A DNA stretch of 64,000 bases, taken from contig NC_018868.3 in assembly GCF_000305785.2 (NCBI RefSeq), positions 4,236,228 through 4,300,227 of the forward strand. The letters run 5' to 3'. The DNA is from Simiduia agarivorans SA1 = DSM 21679 (GTDB lineage Bacteria > Pseudomonadota > Gammaproteobacteria > Pseudomonadales > Cellvibrionaceae). Below, one piece after another: positions 56,450 through 64,000 of the stretch. Position numbers and translations under genes: made by a program. The number at the start of each line of letters is the position of its first letter. Within the stretch, counting starts at the first letter, position 1. The notes under the pieces are model-generated. The model was not told the origin of the DNA. It worked only from the letters and a program-made list of their open reading frames with translations, and did not search any database.

Positions 56450-58665
56450 ATGAATTCTGATTCCCGCGTGGAAAGTGATGCCCCTGACAATCCGGAGTCC
56501 AGCCCTGAGCCAGGGCTGAACGCCGCGGCGGCTACTGCCGACGCCAACGAGCCGCACGACCCACTTTTATCCTGCCTGATGATGCTGGCCCAACGGGAAC
56601 ATCGGCATTGTTCGCCAACCTCGTTGATTGCGGGATTACCATTGGTGGATAACCACCTGACGCCGGAGCTGTTCGTCCGGGCGGCCAGTCGGGTTGGGCT
56701 GTCTGCCAAGGTGGTTCGGCGCCAGCTCGAGGATATTCCAGGGTTAGTGCTGCCGGTGGTACTGCTGATGGAAAACAACGAAGCTGTGGTGCTGCTCAAA
56801 AAAGAAGCCGATGGTCGACTGTTGTTGCTGGATACGCACACGCAAGGGCGTTCTCACATTTCCGCGCAAGAATTGAATCAACAGTACTTGGGCTACTGCA
56901 TCTATTGCCGGCCAGAGCATCGTCACGATGAGCGTACGCTGGAGATGACCCATCAACGGGAGGGGCATTGGTTCTGGCGCGTCATTGGCCAAAGCTGGCG
57001 CATTTACCGGGATGTCTTGCTTGCCAGCGTATTGATTAACCTATTTGCGCTCGCTAACCCTCTGTTCGTCATGAACGTATACGACAGGGTTGTGCCAAAT
57101 GCCGCGTTGGAAACCCTGTGGGTGTTGGCCATAGGTGTCATCATTGTCTATGGCTTTGACTTACTGCTGAAATTACTGCGGAATTACTTTATTGAAGTTG
57201 CCGGTAAAAAAGCCGATGTACAGCTGTCGGCTTTCATTTTCGAACGGGTACTCGGAGCGCGTTACGAGCATCACCCCCGGTCGGTGGGCGTATTTGCGTC
57301 ACAGCTGCGGGATTTTGAGGCGATTCGGAGTTTTATTACCAGCAGTACGGTCACTGCGTTCGTCGACCTGCCGTTTACTCTCTTGTTTTTGTTGGTGATC
57401 GCCTACATTGGTGGGCCATTGGTTTGGGTGCCGTTGGCGGTTATTCCGGTTATTTTGATTTTTCTTTTTTCATGCAGCGCAGACTGGCGCAGGCGGTGGA
57501 TGAAACCTATCGCTCCAGCGCACAGAAAAATGCCACTTTGATCGAAACCCTGACTGCACTTGAGACCGTCAAACTGATTGGTGCCGAGGGCCGGTTGCAG
57601 CGGCTGTGGGAAAAGTCGGTTGGCCATCTGGCGCAATGGGGGCAACGAGTCCGCTTACTTACCTCTACCACCACCGCCGGTGCGACAACAATTCAAAGTG
57701 TCGCAAGTGTGATCGTGGTGATTTGGGGTGTGTATGAAATTGCCGCGCGCGACTTGACGATGGGTGGCCTGATTGCCTGTGTGATGTTGTCTGCGCGGGC
57801 AATGGCGCCAATGGCTCAGGTGGCTGGTTTGATGGTGAATTACCACCAGACCAAAGCCTCACTGGACTCTCTGGACGGGATTGTTGCTAAGTCACAGGAG
57901 CGCGAACAGGATAAACCCTTCGTTCAGCGCGCAGAGATTCAGGGTGCGATTGCGTTTGATCGGGTCAGCTTCAGTTACCCGGATGAAAAGTTGAAGGCCG
58001 TTGAAAATATCAGCTTTCGCATTGCACCGGGTGAGCATGTAGCTATTATCGGGCGTATTGGTTCCGGTAAAAGCACATTGCAGAAGTTGATGACCGGGTT
58101 GTACCAGCCCACCGACGGTGCAGTACTGATTGATGGCGTGGATCTGTCCCAGATAGATCCTGCCGAATTGCGCTCGCACATGGGCTGTGTGCCGCAGGAT
58201 GTGACATTGTTTTTCGGGTCGGTGCGCGACAATATTGTGTTTGGCAATCCGCTGGCGACAGATGCCGATTTGCTGCGCGCAGCGGAGCAAAGTGGAGTGT
58301 CGGAATTCGTCAATGCGCACCCACAAGGCCTGGATCGGCAAGTGGGTGAGCGAGGTTCTGCGTTATCGGGCGGTCAACGTCAAAGCATTGCCATCGCGCG
58401 CGCGCTGCTGTCTGATCCGGCCATTTATATCCTCGACGAACCCAGCACCGCGATGGACAACAGCACTGAAGAACGTTTAAAGCGACACCTTGCCAAGTTG
58501 TGTGAAGATAAAACGCTGGTCGTTGTGACCCACAAAACCTCTTTGCTGACTTTGGTTGATCGCATCATCGTGCTGGATCAGGGGCGTTTGGTTGCCGATG
58601 GCCCCAAGGACGCTGTATTGGAAGCTTTGAAGAAGGGGCAACTCCGTGTTTCGCCAGCGCATTAA
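56450..58665 (+). CDS. lapB: LapB-type type I secretion ABC transporter, frameshifted
   Basis: Exports the large adhesin across the inner membrane. An N-terminal C39-peptidase-like domain (about 38-165: LLSCLMMLAQREHRHCSPTS) lacks the catalytic Cys in its usual QxxxxDCG context, as in LapB-type exporters. Membrane helices follow (LFALANPLFVMNVYDRVVPN). At 57459-57470 (T5-C-T6) the frame breaks; reading one base back gives SFFMQRRLAQAVDETYRSSA and the nucleotide-binding domain with Walker A GRIGSGKST, LSGGQRQS and YILDEPST. The corrected length is about 738 residues, normal for the family. As written, a stop follows at 57541. Its end overlaps the lapC start by 20 bp. Confidence 0.88.
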
Positions 58666-60022
58666 TTGGCGCCACTTTGTGGGCGCGGCGGATGACCCGA
58701 TGGAGCGTCCGCGGTATGAAGAAGATCTGGATTATATCGCTTCGTCGACTGCTGCGGTGCTGCAGCAATCGCCCCGTGGTGGTCAGGCGCTGCTGTGGGC
58801 TGTGCTGTGCTTTTTCGCGGCAGCGCTGATCTGGGCCGGCAATGCAGAAGTAGATGAGTTTACCCGCGGAGAAGGCCGCGTAATACCGTCGCAGAAGTTA
58901 CAGGTGATTCAGAACCTGGAGGGCGGCATCGTGCAGGAAATTTTTGTGCGCGAGGGCCAATTGGTTGAGCGTGGTCAGCCGCTGCTGCGTATCGACGATA
59001 CCTTGTTCAATTCAACCTTGATGGAAACCGATGTCACGCTCGATCAACTGACCGCGCGTGTCGCGCGCCTGGAAGCGGAAGCTGCGGGCGAGGATTTTGC
59101 ACCGGGGGATATGCCGGAGGTTGACCCCCAATTTATTGCACAGGAGCTCGCGCTCTACAGTTCCCGAAAACTTGAGCGCAAGACCTCTGAGCAGGTATTC
59201 CGCGAGCAAGCGAATCAAAAACAGCAGGAGCTGAATGAACTGAAAGCCAAGGTGGCACAATTACAGCGCAGCTACAAACTGTTGGAAAGCGAGCTTGAGC
59301 TCACTAGGCCGCTGGTGTCGGAGGGTGCGGTGTCTGAAGTGGAGATGCTGAGGCTCGAGCGCCAGGCCAACGATTTGCTGGGTGATCTGGAGGCGGCCCA
59401 ATTAGGCATACCCAGGGCCGAATCCGGACTGGAAGAAGTGAGGGAAAAGCTGGCTGCCTCCCAGTTGGCATTTCAGTCTGAAGTCCAGAAAGAGTTGGCG
59501 GAAGCGCGCGCGGAATTGTCGCGTCAGACCCAGTCCAGCAAAGCGGCAGAAGACCGGGTCAAGCGCACCTTGGTGCGCTCACCAGTGGCGGGTACGGTAA
59601 AGCAAATGTTGGTAGACACCATCGGGGGGGTTATCCGGCCCGGTATGGATATTGTCGAAGTGGTGCCAAATGAGGACAAATTGCTGGTGGAAGCCAGAGT
59701 CCGGCCCTCCGATATCGCCTTTATTACCCCTGGCCAGCAGGCCAATGTAAAAGTCACCGCCTATGACTTTGCCATTCACGGCGGTTTGATTGGCCAGGTG
59801 GTGCAGATCAGCCCGGATACCATTGTGGACGAAGAGGGCGAGAGTTTTTACCTGGTTCAGGTGGAGACCGAAAAAGCGTTTTTGGGTAGCGAAGCGAGAC
59901 CTTTGCCCATCATTCCCGGCATGGTGGTCAGTGTAGATATTCTGACCGGGGAAAAAACAGTGTTGGATTACCTGTTAAAGCCCATTCTCAAGACCAAGCA
60001 GCTGGCGCTGCGCGAGCGATGA
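58646..60022 (+). CDS. lapC: LapC-type membrane fusion protein of type I secretion (HlyD family)
   Basis: Links the ABC exporter to the outer-membrane channel. The 458-residue protein has a cytoplasmic N-terminus, one membrane helix (about 49-68: ALLWAVLCFFAAALIWAG), a lipoyl-like half (VIQNLEGGIVQEIFVREGQL), a long coiled coil (about 160-300, rich in E, L, Q, R), and the second lipoyl half LVRSPVAGTVKQM before beta-barrel strands (PSDIAFITPGQQANVKVTAYDF). GTG 58646 is preceded by GAAGGGG and overlaps the ABC gene by 20 bp. Confidence 0.92.
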   Translation: MFRQRINWRHFVGAADDPMERPRYEEDLDYIASSTAAVLQQSPRGGQALLWAVLCFFAAALIWAGNAEVDEFTRGEGRVIPSQKLQVIQNLEGGIVQEIFVREGQLVERGQPLLRIDDTLFNSTLMETDVTLDQLTARVARLEAEAAGEDFAPGDMPEVDPQFIAQELALYSSRKLERKTSEQVFREQANQKQQELNELKAKVAQLQRSYKLLESELELTRPLVSEGAVSEVEMLRLERQANDLLGDLEAAQLGIPRAESGLEEVREKLAASQLAFQSEVQKELAEARAELSRQTQSSKAAEDRVKRTLVRSPVAGTVKQMLVDTIGGVIRPGMDIVEVVPNEDKLLVEARVRPSDIAFITPGQQANVKVTAYDFAIHGGLIGQVVQISPDTIVDEEGESFYLVQVETEKAFLGSEARPLPIIPGMVVSVDILTGEKTVLDYLLKPILKTKQLALRER

Positions 60023-60035
60023 CGTGCATTATATG

Positions 60036-60060
60036 ACGCCTACTGCGGTAGGCGTTTTAT
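60036..60060 (+). terminator. Terminator after lapC
   Basis: ACGCCTAC and GTAGGCGT pair around TGCG, followed by TTTAT, 13 bases after the stop codon. Confidence 0.82.
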
Positions 60061-60090
60061 ATGCCAAATGGCATAATAACCGTCACTTTA

Positions 60091-60106
60091 TGTGACTTCG
60101 GTCATA
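60091..60106. promoter_or_regulatory. CRP-type site, distal
   Basis: TGTGACTTCGGTCATA matches TGTGA-N6-TCACA with one mismatch (TCATA). It lies 270 bp before lapE; its TGTGA also forms a GTCAC-N5-GTGAC palindrome (60082-60096). Confidence 0.5.
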
Positions 60107-60289
60107 TTCTTGGCAGCAATCGTCCTGTCTTTCATCCCCGTTTTTAGCGACACTCTGCGGCATTATCGGCGACCTCTGGCTGAGTGGTACGACCGTGCTT
60201 AAATGCGCATTCTTATTACCGCTCGGCTTACTAAATTGCCGCTTTAATCACTTATTCTGATACTGGTGTTGCTTTTTCTCATACAAAAA

Positions 60290-60305
60290 TGTGAAATTCA
60301 TCACA
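60290..60305. promoter_or_regulatory. CRP-type site upstream of lapE
   Basis: TGTGAAATTCATCACA is a perfect TGTGA-N6-TCACA site with the flanking AAA of the CRP consensus. It is centred about 78 bp upstream of the lapE start codon, a position suited to activation. Confidence 0.78.
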
Positions 60306-60375
60306 AAAACCATGGTTGCACCGATTTGGTGCAAAGCGAAGTAAATTAGAAGGACCTCAGGAGTCAAACGCTGTT

Positions 60376-61659
60376 ATGAAACTGGTACGGTTTTTATGTG
60401 GATTGTTGCCTGTCGCCGTGATTTCCGGCACTGCACACGCCATTTCATTGCAAGATGCAGTCAATCAAACCCTGGACTCGCACCCAGAAATCCTCGCAGC
60501 GCGGCACGAACTGGCCTCCCGCAAGGCCGAAGTGGAACTGGCTAAGGCAGGCTACTTGCCCCGCCTTGATCTGACCGCGGGAGTAGGGCAGGAAACCGTT
60601 CGCAGTCCCGGTACGCTGGATGAGTCGGTGAAACTTAATCGCCAGGAGTTTGGCCTGCAGGCGCGCCAGATGGTGTTTGATGGTTTTGCCACGTCTGAGG
60701 AAGTCAACCGTCAACGCGCGCGCGTCGACAGTGCCGCCTATGTCGCATTGGCCTCAACCGACGCAATTACACTGCGTACGGCGGAAGTCTACCTCAATGT
60801 ATTGCGTCAGGCTGATTTGCTTAAGTTGGCGAAAGAAAGCCTGAAAGAGCACCAGAATATCTACGACCAGATGGTGCTGCGCAACCGTTCAGGGGTTGGC
60901 AGCAAAGCCGATCTGGATCAGATTTCCGCGCGTTTGGCGTTGGCCAACGCCAATCTGGTGGTAGCCGAGAACAACATGCTTGATGCCCGTACGAATTTCT
61001 ACCGGGTTGTGGGTATGTTGCCCGATGTTGCCGCTATGTCCATGCCCGACCAGGTTGTCGAGTTGCCGGCCAATATGGAGGCCGCTATCGGCATGGCCAC
61101 TGATCGGCATCCAACCTTACTGGCTGCAGTAGCCGACGTGAATGCCGCTCAGGCCCAATACGATGCGTCTGAGTCCAATTATTGGCCCCAACTCCAGCTG
61201 GAGGCCGACAAGAATATCGACAATAACATTGGCGGTATTGAAGGTCGGGACGAAGACCTGATTGTCGCCCTGCGGCTGCGTTACAACCTGTATAACGGGG
61301 GCGCAGACAAGGCGCGCCGCAAGCAAACCGCTTATCAGCTGGAAGAGGCGCGCGAGATCCGCAACAACAGCCATCGCCAGGTGGTAGAGAGCATGCGGCT
61401 GTCATGGAGTAACTATGAGGCGATTTCTAACCAGTTGCGCTATCTGCAGGAGCATGTGCGTGCAGCGGGGAGCACCAAAAAGGCCTACCAGCAGCAGTTC
61501 AACATCGGACGCCGGACGCTTTTGGACCTGTTGAATACCGAAAATGAACTGATCGACGCCAAACGGTCACTGATTGCTGCCAATTATGACCGGTTATTCG
61601 CGCAGTACCGTATTTTGAATGGTATGGGAGACCTGGCCGCTTACCTCAGCAGTAAGTAG
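60376..61659 (+). CDS. lapE: LapE-type outer-membrane channel (TolC family)
   Basis: The outer-membrane duct of the adhesin's type I system. The 427-residue protein has a signal peptide (MKLVRFLCGLLPVAVISG ending TAHA) and two repeats of the TolC helical hairpin: DAVNQTLDSHPEILAARHEL and AIGMATDRHPTLLAAVADVN, with the ARQMVFDGFAT and RYNLYNGGAD strand turns. No lipobox is present. ATG 60376 follows a leader with a CRP-type site. It lies 79 bp upstream of the adhesin gene. Confidence 0.9.
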   Translation: MKLVRFLCGLLPVAVISGTAHAISLQDAVNQTLDSHPEILAARHELASRKAEVELAKAGYLPRLDLTAGVGQETVRSPGTLDESVKLNRQEFGLQARQMVFDGFATSEEVNRQRARVDSAAYVALASTDAITLRTAEVYLNVLRQADLLKLAKESLKEHQNIYDQMVLRNRSGVGSKADLDQISARLALANANLVVAENNMLDARTNFYRVVGMLPDVAAMSMPDQVVELPANMEAAIGMATDRHPTLLAAVADVNAAQAQYDASESNYWPQLQLEADKNIDNNIGGIEGRDEDLIVALRLRYNLYNGGADKARRKQTAYQLEEAREIRNNSHRQVVESMRLSWSNYEAISNQLRYLQEHVRAAGSTKKAYQQQFNIGRRTLLDLLNTENELIDAKRSLIAANYDRLFAQYRILNGMGDLAAYLSSK

Positions 61660-61738
61660 GGCTAGACTGAAAGGATGCGTTGCCGTTAAACGGCGTGTAC
61701 CGGCCTGGCCGGATTATTTGCTTATATAGAGGTTTGTA

Positions 61739-64000
61739 ATGGCTAATTCCTACTCAGCAACTGTGACGTCCGCAAAGGTTACCGCGGTACAGGGGCAAGC
61801 TTGGGTGATTGATGCGCAGGGCCAGCAGCGAGAGCTCACTGCCAACGATGTCATCCGGCTCAATGAGTGGATACAAACCGCCGATAATTCGGTTTTGATG
61901 CTCGACATGGGGCGGGCAGCCCTGGCCTCTTTCGGCGCCAACACCAAAATGCGCTTTGATAAGGCCTTCCTGGCCGGCCTGGACGAGGCCGAGAAAGAGG
62001 GAAGCCTTCAACAGGCTATCAGTCTGGATGCTATTGAACAGGCCGTTGCAGAGGGGCGCAGTCTGGATGACGTGCTGCCTGCCACGGCGGCAGGCGGCGA
62101 TGCCACCAATGCCAGTGCGGGCACAGAAGGTGTCCGGATCGACCTGATTGCGGAGCGGGTGACCCCCGAAAGCGGGTTTGAAACAAACCGTCTGGGGTAC
62201 GATGCCAATCGCACTTTCGATCCCATTGGCGGACGCGATAGTGATGGTGTCCGCACTGTTGAACTGAATCCCTCAATTACCATCGATGCTTTATCCGTTG
62301 ACGATGTCATCAACGCGGCGGAAAAAAACCAGCCGTTGGTGATCAGTGGTGAAGCGACCGACATTACCGGTGGCCAGGTTTTGGTTACCTTCAATGGCGT
62401 AACCTATACCGCCGATGTCGAGGGCGGCAGCTACAGCGTGACCATTCCCGCCGCTGATCTTGCCGGTATAGAAGACGGTGAATACACGCTGTCCATTTCC
62501 GCGCCAAATGCATCTGCCAGCAAAACTGTGCTGGTAGATACCGTAGTCGAAGGCGGCATCGCCTTTACCTCAACAGTGACGCCTGACAACGTCCTGTCCG
62601 TTGAAGAGTCAAATGAAGAACAGTTGATCACCGGCATTGCTTCAGGTGATTTTACTGCCGGCGACCTGGTCACTCTGGTGATCAACGGCCAGAGCTTTAC
62701 CGGCGCGTTGAGCGCAGACGGTTCTTTTTCGATTGCTGTACCCGGTGCAGTACTTTACGCGGATCCGGACCAGCGCATTGAAGCCAGTTTTACCGCGACG
62801 GATGCCGCGGGTAATTCTCAGCTGATTACCGCCAATTTGGGTTATCAAATTCAAGCGCCCAACAACATGGGTACCTTGTCCATTGCCGGAGAGCCAGAAG
62901 AAGGCGCATTGCTGACCGCCAGTGTGTCGGACGCCGATGGTCTGTCTTCAGCCGTAACTTACCAATGGTTTGCTGACGGAGTGGCGATCGAAGGTGCTTC
63001 GGGCAACCAGCTGCTGTTATCAGGTGACCTGATTGGTCGTGTGATCAGCGTGTCGGCGACCTATACCGACGATCGAGGCTTTTCAGAAACGGTCACGGCT
63101 GGTATTGCGGAGCCCGTTGCTGATCTTCTGCCCCAGATTACGCTTAACGATACGACTATCACAGATGTCGATCAGCCCACATTCAGTGGCACCAGCGCCA
63201 ATAGCGATGGCGATATCGTCCTGACGGTTAACGGCAAAGATTACACGGTTACGCCCGCGTCGGATGGCACCTGGTCTTTTACTATCCCATCAGCGGATGC
63301 GCTGGTCGATGGCAGTTATCTTGTGTCAGTTATCGCGAGCGATTCGCAGGGCAATAGCGTGTCAGCGAGTGACGCGTTTGTTGTTGAAGCGGTTGATGAT
63401 CAATCGATCCTGACGCTGAGCAATGGCGCGGCGACGGAAGACAGCACGGTGGCGGGCGACGTGATCGCGACGTTCACGCTGACGGATGAAGAAGGCAATG
63501 CCACGGTGGACTTCACCGCGGGCAGCAACGACGACGGTTATTACGAAATCGTGGGCAGCGAAGTGCGGCTGACGGCGGCGGGTGAAGCGTACCTGGATGC
63601 GGGCAATGCGCTGCCGAACGTGAGCCTGAGCACGAACGATGGCGTGACTCAGACCAACACCGTGACCACGACGCTGGTAAACGACCCGATCGTGCTGAGT
63701 GTGACGCTGACGGATCCGATCACCGAAGACAGTGCGGTGGCGGGAGACGTGGTAGCGCAAGTGAGCGCGGATGACGAAGACGGCGGCGCGATCAGCTACA
63801 GCATCAGCCACGAATTACGCGATCGATGCGAGCAGCGGAGAGGTGACCCTGACCGCGGCGGGCGCGGCGATCGTGAATGGCGGTGGAGACTTGCCGAACT
63901 TCGACGTGACCGCGAGCTCGACCACGGGCGCGACGTCGACGGATACGGTGACGGTAAACCCGACCGACACGACGTTGGTAAACGACCCGTCATTCCTTGA
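61739..64000 (+). CDS. lapA: LapA-type giant adhesin with retention module, N-terminal part, frameshifted
   Basis: First about 750 residues of a large surface adhesin that runs out of the window. Residues 1-125 are a LapA-type N-terminal retention module (VTAVQGQAWVIDAQGQQREL, DMGRAALASFGANTKMRFD) that ends in LPATAAGGDATNAS; TAAGG (residues 116-120) matches the LapG cleavage site. Ig-like BIG/bacterial repeat domains follow (GEATDITGGQVLVTFNG; TAGDLVTLVINGQSF). From about 63390 on, repeats with EDSxVAGDVVA begin and codon use shifts to GCG/CTG/GTG/ACG. At 63808-63809 one extra C shifts the frame; removing it gives STNYAIDASSGEVTLTAAGA and keeps the frame open to the window end. As written, a stop lies at 63998. 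Anchors the cell to surfaces until cut by LapG. Confidence 0.9.
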   Translation: MANSYSATVTSAKVTAVQGQAWVIDAQGQQRELTANDVIRLNEWIQTADNSVLMLDMGRAALASFGANTKMRFDKAFLAGLDEAEKEGSLQQAISLDAIEQAVAEGRSLDDVLPATAAGGDATNASAGTEGVRIDLIAERVTPESGFETNRLGYDANRTFDPIGGRDSDGVRTVELNPSITIDALSVDDVINAAEKNQPLVISGEATDITGGQVLVTFNGVTYTADVEGGSYSVTIPAADLAGIEDGEYTLSISAPNASASKTVLVDTVVEGGIAFTSTVTPDNVLSVEESNEEQLITGIASGDFTAGDLVTLVINGQSFTGALSADGSFSIAVPGAVLYADPDQRIEASFTATDAAGNSQLITANLGYQIQAPNNMGTLSIAGEPEEGALLTASVSDADGLSSAVTYQWFADGVAIEGASGNQLLLSGDLIGRVISVSATYTDDRGFSETVTAGIAEPVADLLPQITLNDTTITDVDQPTFSGTSANSDGDIVLTVNGKDYTVTPASDGTWSFTIPSADALVDGSYLVSVIASDSQGNSVSASDAFVVEAVDDQSILTLSNGAATEDSTVAGDVIATFTLTDEEGNATVDFTAGSNDDGYYEIVGSEVRLTAAGEAYLDAGNALPNVSLSTNDGVTQTNTVTTTLVNDPIVLSVTLTDPITEDSAVAGDVVAQVSADDEDGGAISYSISHELRDRCEQRRGDPDRGGRGDREWRWRLAELRRDRELDHGRDVDGYGDGKPDRHDVGKRPVIP

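Larger units (their letters stand above)
60023..60375. other. Control region between lapC and lapE
   Basis: A 353-base gap with a terminator at its left end and two CRP-type sites (listed separately), so lapE and the adhesin gene have their own promoter. There is no gene in it. Confidence 0.65.

Noticed and set aside
57459..57470. Programmed -1 ribosomal frameshifting in the lapB-like gene
   Set aside because: In the reading phase used, the tract does not form an X-XXY-YYZ heptamer with good repairing, and such exporters are not known to use recoding. Kept only as a slippage or error question.
1..64000. CRISPR array, tRNA or rRNA genes, prophage
   Set aside because: No regularly spaced repeats, no cloverleaf-like sequence and no phage structural genes were recognised on reading.

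Overview
The window looks like chromosomal DNA of a marine, polysaccharide-degrading gammaproteobacterium, most likely Cellvibrionaceae (Simiduia, Teredinibacter or Saccharophagus-like). This is inferred from gene content (guaBA, mutS-fdxA, pncC-recA-recX, an Entner-Doudoroff cluster under LacI-type control, a GH3 lipoprotein glycosidase, a LapA-type adhesin), not from a marker-gene comparison. I see no rRNA, tRNA, CRISPR array, prophage or intact insertion sequence.

Layout. 1-3.4 kb: 5' end of xseA (-), then guaB and guaA (+). 3.6-5.7 kb: a small membrane protein and a membrane-anchored amidohydrolase. 5.8-13.2 kb: a ten-gene minus-strand Mrp/Mbh-type cation/proton antiporter operon (E-F-G-[DUF4040/MbhDE-like]-B-C-D plus a second D-like subunit, an 84-aa protein and a third D-like subunit). 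13.5-15.6 kb: secreted lipase with its foldase. 16-17 kb: threonine aldolase. 17.1-20.5 kb: Fur-box-preceded TonB-dependent receptor and PepSY protein. 20.8-24 kb: FHA protein, Ser/Thr kinase, FHA protein. 24-29.6 kb: fdxA, mutS, pncC, recA, recX with a LexA-box promoter. 29.7-34 kb: degenerate RAYT-like protein, PP2C phosphatase, penicillin-acylase-family enzyme. 34.2-39.3 kb: nagA, nagB-II, a NagR-like LacI repressor and pgi. 39.3-46.2 kb: S9 peptidase, GH3 glycosidase, mgsA, FucP/GluP-type sugar transporter. 46.5-56 kb: zwf-pgl-edd-glk-eda, gap, pyk and a second LacI-type regulator. 56-64 kb: a small conserved protein, a type I secretion system (LapB, LapC, LapE-like) and the start of a giant LapA-like adhesin that runs off the window.

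How it fits together. Sugar enters by the GluP-type transporter, is phosphorylated by Glk and goes through the Entner-Doudoroff route to GAP and pyruvate (Gap, Pyk). GlcNAc-6-P is turned by NagA and NagB-II into fructose-6-P, which Pgi returns to glucose-6-P. The DNA supports this: the 12-bp palindrome GACAACGTTGTC lies before nagB-II and twice before pgi, while the one-step variant GACAGCGCTGTC lies before gluP and before zwf. Two related LacI-family regulators are encoded alongside. The adhesin carries a retention module with a TAAGG sequence of the LapG-cleavage type, and a perfect CRP-type site lies before lapE.

Caution. Reading frames are broken by one base in three genes (GH3 glycosidase, lapB-like ABC transporter, lapA-like adhesin), and a fourth (the second Mrp D-like subunit) carries two compensating shifts. 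Most of these lie in short homopolymer runs, so sequencing error is a serious alternative to real mutation.
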